64,000 bases of DNA from Mycolicibacterium monacense (lineage in GTDB: Bacteria > Actinomycetota > Actinomycetes > Mycobacteriales > Mycobacteriaceae), in NCBI RefSeq assembly GCF_010731575.1, contig NZ_AP022617.1, positions 1,736,001-1,800,000 of the forward strand. The letters are read 5' to 3'. Positions 1-8,131 of the stretch are shown here, in pieces. A program made the translations under genes and the position numbers. The notes under the pieces are model-generated. The model saw only the letters and a program-made list of their open reading frames with translations, was not told the DNA's origin and made no database searches. Position 1 is the first letter of the stretch. Each line of letters starts with the position of its first letter.

Positions 1-651
1 GACCATCGGGATCGACGGTAGGCGGCCGCCCGGGAAGATCTCGGTGACGATGAACCGGACGAACCGGGCGAACTGGAACGACAGCGGCATACCGCGCTCG
101 GCCATCTCGTCGGGGTGCAGCCCGGTGATGGTGTGCAGCAGCATCACCCCGTCGTCAGGAAGCACGCGGTGTGCCATCGCGAAGAACGCGTCATAGCGTT
201 CGTGGCCGAAATGTTCGAAGGCCCCGATCGACACGATCCGGTCGACCGGCTGGTCGAACTGCTCCCAACCCTGCAACAGGATGGACTTGGAGCGCGGGCT
301 CTGGTCGGCGGCGAAACGGCTCTGGACGTGCGCCCGCTGGTTCTCCGACAACGTCAACCCGATGACGTCGACGTCGTGGCGTTCGATCGCCCGCATCATC
401 GTCGAACCCCAGCCGCAGCCGACGTCGAGCAGCGTCATACCGGGTTGCAGACCGAGCTTGCCCAGCGCGAGGTCGATCTTCGCGAGCTGGGCCTCTTCGA
501 GCGTCATGTCGTCGCGTTCGAAGTAGGCGCAGCTGTAGGTCCGGGTCGCGTCGAGGAAAAGCGCGAAGAACTCGTCGGAGAGGTCGTAGTGGGCCTGCAC
601 GTCGTCGAAGTGCGGCTTCATCTCGTCCGGGTCGTCCGGTGTGTCGGGCAT
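1..651 (-). CDS. Cyclopropane-fatty-acid / mycolic acid methyltransferase family (3' end off window)
   Basis: This is a SAM-dependent methyltransferase of the cyclopropane synthase (CmaA/MmaA/UmaA) family, which modifies unsaturated acyl chains of mycolates or phospholipids. 217 residues are visible; the family is usually about 290, so the C-terminus lies beyond the left edge. The N-terminus has the family pattern HYDLSDEFF, then YSCAYF, and the SAM-binding motif [10 protein letters not shown] followed by GLTLSENQ. The ATG at 651 gives [19 protein letters not shown], typical of the family. An out-of-frame ATG at 659 was not used. It lies 4 bp after the SGNH hydrolase gene and is probably cotranscribed with it. 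Which mycolate position it modifies cannot be told from this fragment. Confidence 0.9.
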   Translation of the reverse strand, partial: MPDTPDDPDEMKPHFDDVQAHYDLSDEFFALFLDATRTYSCAYFERDDMTLEEAQLAKIDLALGKLGLQPGMTLLDVGCGWGSTMMRAIERHDVDVIGLTLSENQRAHVQSRFAADQSPRSKSILLQGWEQFDQPVDRIVSIGAFEHFGHERYDAFFAMAHRVLPDDGVMLLHTITGLHPDEMAERGMPLSFQFARFVRFIVTEIFPGGRLPSIPMV

Positions 652-655
652 CCGC

Positions 656-1426
656 TCATCGTATTACCGGGGCCAATACCGGACGCCGCGGTGCGAGCCC
701 GTCACCGCTGGACACGCCCCGCAGATTGCCCCACAGGTGTGGGACGAACATATTGCGTGTCCAGGACACCTGCGAGGCCGCCCGGGTCCGGAACGACGGC
801 TGCTCGGCGCACGCGCCGGCCGAAGCCCAGCTGTGGTCGCTGCCCGGCAGGCCGAGGGCTTCGGCGGCGGCCGCGGCGAACAACCGGTGTCCTTTCGCCG
901 AACCGTGCACGCGGTCGGCGCTCCAGGTGTCGTGCTCACGCATCGACTCGGCGTGGTACAGGTCGACGAGCCGGAACCCGTACCGCTGCGCGGCCGTCTC
1001 GATGACGCCGTTGACCCGACGCACCCGGCCGGCGATCAGCCTGCCCACCGGCAGTATCGCGGTGATGTCGGGGAACATCGTGGTGACGACCGTCGCGCCG
1101 GAGGCGGCCAGCTTCGCGTAGAGGGCATCGAGGTCGGCCAGCGCCGCGCCGAACGACCGGCCGGGCCGCGTCACGTCGTTCATCCCGATACAGACCGTGA
1201 TCAGATCCGGCCGCATGGAAAGGGCCAGGGGTAACTGGTCGTCGAGCACGTGGGCGATCCGGCGGCCACGCACCGCGAGGTTGGCGTATGCGATACCGGG
1301 ATAAAGGGTGTCCAGATGCGCGGCCAGCCGGTCGGCGAAACCGATCAACCCGCCGTCGCCGTCGCGGTCCCACAGCCCCTCGGTCTGGCTGTCGCCGATC
1401 GCCACGTAGCGCGTATACCCGGACAC
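656..1426 (-). CDS. SGNH/GDSL-family hydrolase
   Basis: This is a 256-residue SGNH-fold esterase or lipase. Block I is IGDSQTEG with the nucleophile Ser near residue 13. Block III is the GMND motif around residue 83, and a C-terminal Asp-x-x-His ([10 protein letters not shown]) supplies the catalytic His. There is no obvious signal peptide, so it is probably cytoplasmic. The frame stays open upstream to 1501, but the GTG at 1426 starts just before the first beta strand ([11 protein letters not shown]) and lies 10 bp after the upstream esterase stop, so it is preferred. The position between an esterase and a mycolate-type methyltransferase suggests lipid or ester turnover; the substrate is unknown. 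Confidence 0.85.
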   Translation of the reverse strand: MSGYTRYVAIGDSQTEGLWDRDGDGGLIGFADRLAAHLDTLYPGIAYANLAVRGRRIAHVLDDQLPLALSMRPDLITVCIGMNDVTRPGRSFGAALADLDALYAKLAASGATVVTTMFPDITAILPVGRLIAGRVRRVNGVIETAAQRYGFRLVDLYHAESMREHDTWSADRVHGSAKGHRLFAAAAAEALGLPGSDHSWASAGACAEQPSFRTRAASQVSWTRNMFVPHLWGNLRGVSSGDGLAPRRPVLAPVIR

Positions 1427-1436
1427 GACCAAAAGC

Positions 1437-2489
1437 CTAGCGGCGGAACGGTTTCGCCAGCGCCTCGGCGACGATTTCGTAGGCGACGTCCTCTTCGGCA
1501 TGCACGCCGGGGAAGAAGTAGTAGCCGTGCGGCATCCCCGCGGGGAAGTACTCGACGGTCTGACCGCCGGCCGCCCGGATCCGCTCGCCGAACGCTCTGG
1601 CGGAGTCGACGATCGGATCGTGGGTGCCGGCGGTGATCACGGTGAGCGGGTATCCGGTCAGGTCGCCCTCGATGGGGCTGACCCACGGATGGTCCCACGG
1701 CGTGGGGCCGACGTACGCGCCGCGGATGAACCCCGCGAAGGCCATGTCGTAGACGATCCCGCGCGGCGCCTGGGCGCGGAACGAATCCCAGCGTTCGAAG
1801 TGGAAATCGGGCATCGCGCCGAGCATCACCACCGCATCGGGAACCCGGGCGTGCTCGTCGCGGGCCCGCAACGCCAGCGCCGCAGCGAAGTTCGAGCCGG
1901 CCGAGTCGCCCGCCACCGCGACGCGGGTCGCGTCCCCGCCCACGAGTTCGGCGTTCACGGTCACCCAGCGGTACACGTCGAAGGCGTCGTCGAGCGGCGT
2001 GGGGAACATGAACTCCGGTGCGGAGCGGTAATTGGCCGACACCACCAGCGCGGAGTTGGTGAAGGCCAGTTTGCGCGCGAGGAAGTCGCAGTCCTCGGAC
2101 ACACCGACGGTGAACCCGCCGCCGTGGTAGTAGACGATCACCGGTAGCTGCTCGTCGGCGGGCGCCGCCCTGGGCCGGTACAGCTGGCACCGCGCCACCC
2201 CGTCGCGCACCGGCAGGTACACCTGGTCGACGTCGACGTCCGGCACCGCCTGCGCCCCGGTGGGCGGGACCAGCGCCGGGTCCGGCTGATGTCCGTCACC
2301 GATGTAGCCGCTGCGCACCGGCTGGATCATCAGATCCCGCAACGCCACCGGCTGCCGGTTGTTCGCGATCACCCGGTACATCGGCATCGCGGGGTCGTCG
2401 GGTGCGATGTAGCTCAGGCCGTCGATGGTCACGGGCGCGGTGACGTCGACCTGACCGGCGGGCACGCAGCGCAGTGCGGCGGGGATCAC
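1437..2489 (-). CDS. Alpha/beta hydrolase, hormone-sensitive-lipase-like esterase
   Basis: This is a 350-residue esterase of the HSL (Lip) family, which hydrolyses short- to medium-chain acyl esters. It has the oxyanion-hole motif YYHGGGF, the nucleophile elbow GDSAGSN, an Asp in GTHDPIVD and the catalytic His in MPHGYYF. The frame is open to 2720, but the upstream part is arginine-rich and overlaps the divergent gene at 2573. I therefore chose the GTG at 2489 (VIPAALRCV); the exact start is uncertain. It is the first gene of a likely three-gene minus-strand operon with the SGNH hydrolase and the methyltransferase. Confidence 0.85.
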   Translation of the reverse strand: MIPAALRCVPAGQVDVTAPVTIDGLSYIAPDDPAMPMYRVIANNRQPVALRDLMIQPVRSGYIGDGHQPDPALVPPTGAQAVPDVDVDQVYLPVRDGVARCQLYRPRAAPADEQLPVIVYYHGGGFTVGVSEDCDFLARKLAFTNSALVVSANYRSAPEFMFPTPLDDAFDVYRWVTVNAELVGGDATRVAVAGDSAGSNFAAALALRARDEHARVPDAVVMLGAMPDFHFERWDSFRAQAPRGIVYDMAFAGFIRGAYVGPTPWDHPWVSPIEGDLTGYPLTVITAGTHDPIVDSARAFGERIRAAGGQTVEYFPAGMPHGYYFFPGVHAEEDVAYEIVAEALAKPFRR

Positions 2490-2572
2490 GACCGAAAGCC
2501 TACGGAGGTGTTCGAGGTGTTCGATCCCGTTCACGCGGGTACGCCTGATTCCGTCGCAGAAAGGACTTCCAC

Positions 2573-3130
2573 ATGCCGAAGGAACTACAGGGCCGCAAGA
2601 TCGCCATCCTCGCCGCGGACGGCGTGGAGAAGGTCGAACTCGAACAGCCGCGCGCGGCGGTCGAGACCGCGGGCGGACAGGTCGAACTGCTGTCGCTCGA
2701 ACCCGGCGAGATCGAGGCACGCAACCACGATCTCGAACCCGCGGGTTCGTTCTCCGTCGACCGCCCGGTCGGTGAGGCGCGGGTCGAGGAGTTCGACGCG
2801 CTCGTCCTGCCCGGGGGCACGGTCAATCCCGACAAGCTGCGCCTCGACGAATCGGCCGTGGCGTTCGTACGGGACTTCGTGCGCTCCGGTAAGCCCGTCG
2901 CCGCGATCTGCCACGGTCCCTGGACCCTGGTGGAGGCCGACGTCGTGCGGGACCGCACGCTCACGTCGTACCCGAGCATCCGCACCGATCTGCGCAACGC
3001 CGGGGCCACCGTCGTCGACCAACAGGTGTGCATCGACGGGAACCTGATCACCAGCCGGTCGCCGAAAGACCTGCCCGCCTTTTGTCAGGCGATCACCGAT
3101 CAGTTCGCCAACACTCCCGCGCACACCTGA
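2573..3130 (+). CDS. DJ-1/PfpI family protein
   Basis: This is a 185-residue protein of the PfpI (intracellular protease / general stress protein, YhbO/YraA-like) branch of the class I glutamine amidotransferase fold. The nucleophile elbow is AICHGPWTL with the conserved Cys, preceded by LVLPGGTVNPDKLR, and both are diagnostic. Members act as deglycases or stress chaperones; whether this one has protease activity is unknown. The ATG at 2573 follows an AGAAAGGA Shine-Dalgarno sequence. The gene is followed at 3 bp by a flavoprotein, suggesting a stress or redox operon. Confidence 0.9.
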   Translation: MPKELQGRKIAILAADGVEKVELEQPRAAVETAGGQVELLSLEPGEIEARNHDLEPAGSFSVDRPVGEARVEEFDALVLPGGTVNPDKLRLDESAVAFVRDFVRSGKPVAAICHGPWTLVEADVVRDRTLTSYPSIRTDLRNAGATVVDQQVCIDGNLITSRSPKDLPAFCQAITDQFANTPAHT

Positions 3131-3133
3131 TCG

Positions 3134-4456
3134 ATGACCTCCGTCGTCATCGTCGGCAGCGGGTTCACCGGTTTCGAGTGCGCCCGTCATCTGGCCCGCA
3201 AGCTGCGCAAGAGCGAGGGGACCGGCTCGGAACCGGTCGAGATCACGATCATCTCGCCGGTCGACTACATGCTGTACACGCCGCTGCTGCCGGACGTGGC
3301 CGGCGGTCTGGTGGACGCGCGGTTCGTCACGATCCCGTTGGCCAACAGCCTGCGCGGCGTGCGGGCCGTGCGCGGACGGGTCGACGACGTGGACTTCGAC
3401 CAGCGCACCGTCACCTTCACCGACCCCGAGCAGCGTGTCCGCAGCATGCCCTGGGACCGCCTGGTGCTGACGCCGGGATCGGTGACGCGGCTGTTCGACG
3501 TGCCCGGCCTGGCCGAACACGCCCGCGGGCTGAAATCGACCGCGGAGGCGCTGTATCTGCGTGACCACGTCCTCGAACAGCTCGAGCTGGCCGACTTCGA
3601 CGAGGACCCCACGCTGGCGGCGGCGCGGCGGACGATCGTCGTGGTGGGTGCGTCGTACTCCGGAACGGAATTGGCCGTGCAACTGCGGGCGTTGGCCGAT
3701 GCGGCGGCCCAGCAGATGGGGTTCGATCCCGACAGCGTGCGGTTCGTCCTGCTCGATCTCGCCGAACAGGTGATGCCCGAGGTCGGGGAGAAGCTCGGCG
3801 CCGCCGCCCACCGGGTGCTGCGCGGGCGGGGGGTCGATGTGCGCCTGGGCGTGACGCTCAAGGAGGTGCACGACGACCACGTGCTGCTCACCGACGACAC
3901 CCGGATCGACACCCGCACCGTCGCGTGGGTCACCGGTGTCACCGGCGCGCCCCTGATCGAGAAGCTCGGGCTGCCGACCGAGAAGGGTCGGTTGAAGGTG
4001 GACGCGGACCTGCAGGTTCCCGGCCACCCCCACGTCTTCGCCGCGGGTGACGCGGCCGCCGTCCCCGACCTCACCCAGTCCGGCGCCATCACGCCGCCCA
4101 CCGCGCAGCACGCCACCCGGCAGGGAAAGGTGTTGGCCCGCAACGTCGCCGCGAGTCTGGGGCACGGCACCAAGAAGCTGTACAAACACCGCAACATGGG
4201 TCTGGTGGTGGATCTGGGACCGCGCTACGCCGTGGCCAATCCGCTGGGCGTGCGGCTGTCCGGGCTGCCGGCGAAGGCCGTGACACGGGCCTACCACCTG
4301 TACGCGATACCGCGGTTCGTCAACCGGTGGGCGGTGTCGCTGGCGTACCTGACCGACGTGTTCTTCGCCCGGTCGGTGGTGTCGATCGGGCTCTCGTCCG
4401 CCGACGACGCCCGGTTCTCCGCCAGCGAGGGCATCCCGATGCCGAAAGGCGACTGA
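3134..4456 (+). CDS. NAD(P)/FAD-dependent oxidoreductase, type II NADH dehydrogenase-like
   Basis: This is a 440-residue pyridine nucleotide-disulfide-fold flavoprotein. The FAD Rossmann motif GSGFTGFE is at residues 7-14, the second NAD(P)-binding motif VVGASYSGTE near 175, and the C-terminal FAD motif FAAGDAAAVPD near 305. The tail has hydrophobic or amphipathic stretches as in the membrane-associated NDH-2 family. Electrons would pass from NAD(P)H to a quinone or another acceptor. It differs enough from Ndh/NdhA that I would not call it the main respiratory enzyme. The ATG lies 3 bp after the PfpI gene stop, so the two are probably cotranscribed. Confidence 0.85.
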   Translation: MTSVVIVGSGFTGFECARHLARKLRKSEGTGSEPVEITIISPVDYMLYTPLLPDVAGGLVDARFVTIPLANSLRGVRAVRGRVDDVDFDQRTVTFTDPEQRVRSMPWDRLVLTPGSVTRLFDVPGLAEHARGLKSTAEALYLRDHVLEQLELADFDEDPTLAAARRTIVVVGASYSGTELAVQLRALADAAAQQMGFDPDSVRFVLLDLAEQVMPEVGEKLGAAAHRVLRGRGVDVRLGVTLKEVHDDHVLLTDDTRIDTRTVAWVTGVTGAPLIEKLGLPTEKGRLKVDADLQVPGHPHVFAAGDAAAVPDLTQSGAITPPTAQHATRQGKVLARNVAASLGHGTKKLYKHRNMGLVVDLGPRYAVANPLGVRLSGLPAKAVTRAYHLYAIPRFVNRWAVSLAYLTDVFFARSVVSIGLSSADDARFSASEGIPMPKGD

Positions 4457-4488
4457 TTCAAACTCCTCGGAGCGGGAACAGAAGAGCC

Positions 4489-4680
4489 ATGGCTACCTAT
4501 CGTGTGTTGGATCCGAAGGGTGAGGTCGTCTCGACCACGGACATCGAGAGCGCGGACGATGCCCACGCCTGGTTCGTCGAACAGGTTCCCGGCAACGAAC
4601 TCGGCTACCGCATGGAAGTCAAGGTCGAAGAGGACCGCTGGGACTTCGTCGACGACAGCGAGGGTGACCGCTCCTACTGA
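4489..4680 (+). CDS. Small conserved protein of unknown function
   Basis: This is a 63-residue acidic protein (MATYRVLDPKGEV...), with a beta-strand-like start, a helix containing SADDAHAWF, and an acidic C-terminus (WDFVDDSEGDRSY). I recognise no catalytic motif. A purine-rich stretch (GGGAACAGAAGAG) precedes the ATG at 4489. It sits 32 bp after the flavoprotein and 17 bp before a Nudix gene, in the same direction, so it is probably part of that operon. Codon use is typical of a real GC-rich gene (G/C at third positions). Confidence 0.65.
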   Translation: MATYRVLDPKGEVVSTTDIESADDAHAWFVEQVPGNELGYRMEVKVEEDRWDFVDDSEGDRSY

Positions 4681-4697
4681 CCGGCTAGGGTGGCAGC

Positions 4698-5171
4698 GTG
4701 CCCAAACTCAGTGCGGGACTGCTGCTCTACCGGGTGACAGACGGAGTCGTCGAGGTCCTGCTCGGCCATCCGGGCGGACCCTTCTGGGCGCGCCGCGACG
4801 AGGGCGCCTGGTCGATTCCCAAGGGAGAGTACGCCCCCGACGAAGATCCGTGGACTGCCGCGCAACGGGAGTTCACCGAGGAACTCGGCGCACCGGTCCC
4901 GCCCGGTGAACCACTGCGCCTGGAACCGGTGAAGCAAGCAGGGGGGAAGATCGTCACGGTCTTCGCGGTCCGCGGCGACCTGGACCCGGGCGCCGCGACG
5001 AGCAATACCTTCACCCTCGAGTGGCCCAGAGGCTCCGGCACGCTCAGGGAGTTCCCCGAGATCGACCGGGTGGCATGGTTTCCGGTGGAGGAGGCCCGGG
5101 CGAAGCTGCTCGCGGGTCAGCGTCCCGTACTCGATCAGTTGACGGCTGCTGTCGCCGCAGGACGCGGGTAG
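4698..5171 (+). CDS. Nudix hydrolase
   Basis: This is a 157-residue MutT-like protein that would hydrolyse a nucleoside diphosphate linked to another moiety. The Nudix box begins at GEYAPDED and ends with the metal-binding helix REFTEELG, fitting G-x5-E-x7-REUxEExGU. The N-terminus LSAGLLLYR is a usual first strand. The start is the GTG at 4698, giving MPKLSAGLLLYR. The last 128 bp overlap the 3' end of a convergent SnoaL-like gene. The substrate cannot be predicted. Confidence 0.9.
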   Translation: MPKLSAGLLLYRVTDGVVEVLLGHPGGPFWARRDEGAWSIPKGEYAPDEDPWTAAQREFTEELGAPVPPGEPLRLEPVKQAGGKIVTVFAVRGDLDPGAATSNTFTLEWPRGSGTLREFPEIDRVAWFPVEEARAKLLAGQRPVLDQLTAAVAAGRG

Positions 5172-5607
5172 GGCCGACGTCGATCGCGTTGACGGTGAGC
5201 GCGCGACCGTGGATCCGCCACCCCGCCGGGGTGTGCTGGTATTCGTCGTCGTAGCGCAAATGCCACACCACATCGGTGACTTCGCGGTCGGCGACGCTCC
5301 AGTGGTGGGCGATGCAGGTGATCCGGCCCAGCGCGTAGGCGCGGTCGGCTGTCTCGGCGTACACCTCGCCGACGATCGCGTGTTCGGTGCGCTCCACATC
5401 GGAGAGTGCCGACATCGCCGCCCGAACTCCGTCACGTCCGTGCAGATGCCGTACCGGGGTGAGCACGCGCGGCGGGTCGGGCAACCGCAGTTCGGCTGTC
5501 TCGGTGAACAACTGGGCCACGTCGTCGAACCGGCGGTCGTCGACGGCGGCGGCATAGAGGTGCACCAGGTCGGCCAGAGCCAGCCGGTCGGCCACGGCCA
5601 GTGTCAT
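5044..5607 (-). CDS. SnoaL-like (NTF2 fold) protein
   Basis: This 187-residue protein has an NTF2-like/SnoaL core of about 140 residues, recognisable from the helix ALADLVHLYAAAVDDRRFD, the strand LFTETAELRLPDP and the end GWRIHGRALTV. Members are small-molecule isomerases, hydrolases or dehydratase-like proteins, and specificity is not predictable. The ATG at 5607 overlaps the stop of the upstream luciferase-like oxidoreductase (ATGA), so the two are translationally coupled. The last 45 or so residues are low-complexity and run 128 bp antisense into the Nudix gene. This may be a natural 3' overrun rather than a conserved domain. Confidence 0.8.
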   Translation of the reverse strand: MTLAVADRLALADLVHLYAAAVDDRRFDDVAQLFTETAELRLPDPPRVLTPVRHLHGRDGVRAAMSALSDVERTEHAIVGEVYAETADRAYALGRITCIAHHWSVADREVTDVVWHLRYDDEYQHTPAGWRIHGRALTVNAIDVGPTRVLRRQQPSTDRVRDADPRAASPGPPPPETMPPGRSRGTP

Positions 5608-6479
5608 GAAGTCAGTCCCAACCGCTGGGCGCACGCCGACACCACGTCGGTCGCCTCGTCGAGCGTCGTGACCGGCGGCATCGCCAGCACCAAGCGGTCG
5701 GCGCCCACCTCCGCGAGCCGCTCCGCACGGGCCGCGTCGATCTTGGCAACTGCGTGTCCCAGCGACAGTTCGACGGCATCTGGGTCGCGCCCGGATTCCA
5801 CTGCGGCGGAACGCATCACCTCGACGAGGTCGCTCAGGTCGGGGCCTGCGACGCCCAGGGGCTGGAAACCGTCACCCAGCCGGCCCGCGCGCCGCGCCGC
5901 CGCCCGGCTGTGTCCGCCGATGTGGATCGGCACACGCGCGGCCGGCTTCGGATAGCACATCGCGTGGTCGAACTCGACGAACTCGCCGTGGAAACTCGCC
6001 CCGAGCGGGGAGTCCGCCCACAGCGTCCGCAACACCTGGATCTGCTCGTCGGCGCGGCGACCGCGGGTGGTGAAGTCGGCACCGCACGCGTTGATCTCCT
6101 CGGCGAGCCATCCGGTCCCGACGGCGAGCCGTACCCGGCCTCGCGACAGCGCGTCGACGGTCGCCACCCGCTTGGCCAGCACCACCGGATGGTGGTTGGG
6201 CAGTACCAGCACACCGGTCGCCAACCCCAGCCGCTCGGTGTGCGCGGCGAGGAAAGTCAGCAGATCCAACGGATCGGGTACCGGGGTGTCGGCGGCCAAT
6301 TCGACCCGCCCGGACGGGTCGTAGGGGTAGACGCTGGTGTACTGCGTCATCAGCACCGTGTGCTCGACGGCGACGATCGACTCGAATCCGCACGCCTCGA
6401 GGTGCCGCGCGAACGCCGCCATCCAGGCCGGATCGGCGGTGACCCCGGCGTGGACCGGTGCGACGACGGCGTATTTCAC
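5604..6479 (-). CDS. LLM-class (luciferase-like) F420-dependent oxidoreductase
   Basis: This is a 291-residue TIM-barrel oxidoreductase of the luciferase-like monooxygenase family, of the F420-using type common in mycobacteria. Hallmarks are the N-terminus YAVVAPVHAG, VAVEHTV, the strand GLATGVLVLPNHHPVVLAKR, the motif LAVGTGWLAEE and the phosphate-binding region VPIHIGGHSRAAARRAG. The start is the GTG at 6479. The open frame upstream (to 6683) is out of character and overlaps a small gene. The GTG overlaps the stop of the small upstream ORF (GTGA), and its own stop overlaps the start of the SnoaL gene, so three ORFs look translationally coupled. Confidence 0.9.
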   Translation of the reverse strand: MKYAVVAPVHAGVTADPAWMAAFARHLEACGFESIVAVEHTVLMTQYTSVYPYDPSGRVELAADTPVPDPLDLLTFLAAHTERLGLATGVLVLPNHHPVVLAKRVATVDALSRGRVRLAVGTGWLAEEINACGADFTTRGRRADEQIQVLRTLWADSPLGASFHGEFVEFDHAMCYPKPAARVPIHIGGHSRAAARRAGRLGDGFQPLGVAGPDLSDLVEVMRSAAVESGRDPDAVELSLGHAVAKIDAARAERLAEVGADRLVLAMPPVTTLDEATDVVSACAQRLGLTS

Positions 6480-6607
6480 GGGAGCGGCAGTCCGTTGCTG
6501 CGCCGGCGGGCTTCCCGGTTGAACCGCTCTCGGTACGTGTCGTGCGCTGATACGGTCGCGGGCAGCACCTTCGGCACCGCGAACGTCGCCCGCTCGGCCA
6601 ACGCCAT
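6476..6607 (-). CDS. Small ORF coupled to the F420 oxidoreductase
   Basis: This is a possible 43-residue basic protein (MALAERATFAVPKVL...). I do not recognise a family. It is supported by its GTGA overlap with the following oxidoreductase and by a reading frame that looks protein-like even upstream of the ATG (DADLYYRAMALAERA). That raises the chance of a longer product from a non-standard start, or that this is the remnant of a longer gene. It is divergent from the gene at 6677. Confidence 0.4.
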   Translation of the reverse strand: MALAERATFAVPKVLPATVSAHDTYRERFNREARRRSNGLPLP

Positions 6608-6676
6608 GGCGCGATAGTACAGATCGGCGTCGGTGGGTGGGCGAAGGTCGACGAGACACGAGCGAAGGGCGAATCC

Positions 6677-7021
6677 GTGGCAACGCTTCACGTGGGCGGG
6701 CAACAGCTACCCGGCACTTTCACCAACCGTTTCCTGGCGCATCTGCAGGCGGCCACGGCCGCGCGGTTCGCGTCCGGGAAGGGGTTCTTCCTCACCACCT
6801 CACAGGTCGGTGAAGAGGGTGCCGAGCAGACGGTCAGTCACTGGATCCACCCCGGTCTGCCGGTCAGCTTCGGCTACGACGTCACCGATGGATCAGGAGG
6901 TCGGGTGGCGCCGGAAGCCCTGCAGGACAACGAGATCGAGGAGATCACCGCCGCCATGGACACGCCGTACGGCGTCCGCGGCAGCGACGGCCTGTGGTGG
7001 CCGTTCACCGAACACGCCTAG
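6677..7021 (+). CDS. Conserved hypothetical protein
   Basis: This is a 114-residue protein starting at GTG 6677 (MATLHVGGQQLPGTFTNRF). The layout, a short beta hairpin followed by a helix (LAHLQAATAARFASGKGFFL) and an acidic end, resembles small actinobacterial proteins of the DUF7882 type that I only vaguely recall. No catalytic motif is visible. It stands alone, convergent with the ferredoxin reductase gene, which begins 4 bp downstream on the other strand. Function unknown. Confidence 0.65.
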   Translation: MATLHVGGQQLPGTFTNRFLAHLQAATAARFASGKGFFLTTSQVGEEGAEQTVSHWIHPGLPVSFGYDVTDGSGGRVAPEALQDNEIEEITAAMDTPYGVRGSDGLWWPFTEHA

Positions 7022-7024
7022 CGG

Positions 7025-8131
7025 CTACAGGTCCAGCGTCAGTCGCTGCCCCGCCGGGGCGCGCGACACGCAGGTCAGCATCATCCCGCCTGCGCGTTCC
7101 GGCTCGGTGAGCAGTGTGTCGCGGTGGTCGACCGTGCCGGCGAGCACCCGGGTCCGGCAGGTGCCGCAGAACCCCTGCCTGCACGAGTAGGCGGCGTGCA
7201 CACCCGACCTGTCGAGGGCGCTGAGCAGGGTTTCGTCCGCGGCCACCGGCACCACCGCACCCGTCGAGGTGATCGACACGGAGAAAGGTGCGCCGTCGAC
7301 GACGGGCGGTGCGGCGAACCGCTCGAAATGCAGTTCGACCCCGGCGCGCCCGGCGAGTGCCGACCGCACGGCGGTCAGCATCGGCGCCGGCCCGCACGCG
7401 TACACCGTTGTGCCGTCCGGGCACTCGCCGAGCAGATCGCCGGCTGCGGGCACACCTGCGACGTCGTCGGTGTGGAGGCGCACCCGTTCGCCGTAGGCGG
7501 CCACTTCGTCGAGGAAGGGCAGGCTGGCACGGCTGCGCCCGGCGTAGGACATCGTCCACGGCACCTCGAACCGCTGCGCGAGCGCGAGCATCGGCAGGAT
7601 CGGGGTGATGCCGATACCTCCGGCGACGAAGTGCAGCAGTCGGGCCGGGGATCCGTACCCGGGCAGTGTGAGCGGAAAGGCGTTGCGGGGGCCCAACGTT
7701 CCCACGGCCACGCCCGGGTGCAGTTTTTCGTGCACCTCGACCGAACCGCCACCGCCGTCGGCGATGCGCCGGACGGCGATGCGATAGCTGTCCCGCACCG
7801 AGGGGTCCCCGCACAGCGAGTACTGCCGGATGCGCCCGCTGGGCAGGTGCAGGTCGAGGTGTGCCCCGGGGTGCCAGGGCGGCAGTGTGGCGCCGTCGGA
7901 CGCGGTGAACGTGAGCGCGACGACGTCCTCGTCGTGGGCGACCATGCGGCGGTCGGTGACGGTCAAGGTGATCAGGTGTTCTCGCGGCCGCGGTTCGGAG
8001 ATGTCGCGGACGCGGCCCGACAGGGCCCACAGCGCGGAGATGGCGGCGTCGGCGACGCCGATCGACACGTCGTGGCGCAACCGGCCGAACGCGCTCGGGG
8101 GCGCCTGCCGGAACCGGTCGAGCAGCGGCAT
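7025..8131 (-). CDS. Ferredoxin reductase with C-terminal [2Fe-2S] domain
   Basis: This is a 368-residue electron-transfer protein. The FAD-binding barrel carries RQYSLCGDP (FAD, near residue 103), then the NAD(P)-binding domain (HFVAGGIGITP, YACGPAPML). The plant-type [2Fe-2S] domain has Cys ligands in SCRQGFCGTC and a last Cys in LTCVSRA. Such reductases feed electrons to oxygenases, desaturases or P450s. The ATG at 8131 overlaps the stop of the upstream metal-dependent hydrolase gene by one base (TGATG), so the two work from one transcript and may form a functional pair. Confidence 0.92.
   Translation of the reverse strand: MPLLDRFRQAPPSAFGRLRHDVSIGVADAAISALWALSGRVRDISEPRPREHLITLTVTDRRMVAHDEDVVALTFTASDGATLPPWHPGAHLDLHLPSGRIRQYSLCGDPSVRDSYRIAVRRIADGGGGSVEVHEKLHPGVAVGTLGPRNAFPLTLPGYGSPARLLHFVAGGIGITPILPMLALAQRFEVPWTMSYAGRSRASLPFLDEVAAYGERVRLHTDDVAGVPAAGDLLGECPDGTTVYACGPAPMLTAVRSALAGRAGVELHFERFAAPPVVDGAPFSVSITSTGAVVPVAADETLLSALDRSGVHAAYSCRQGFCGTCRTRVLAGTVDHRDTLLTEPERAGGMMLTCVSRAPAGQRLTLDL

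Noticed and set aside
2585..4297. 570-codon open frame on the minus strand
   Set aside because: Antisense to the PfpI-like and NDH-2-like genes. Composition is typical of a GC shadow.
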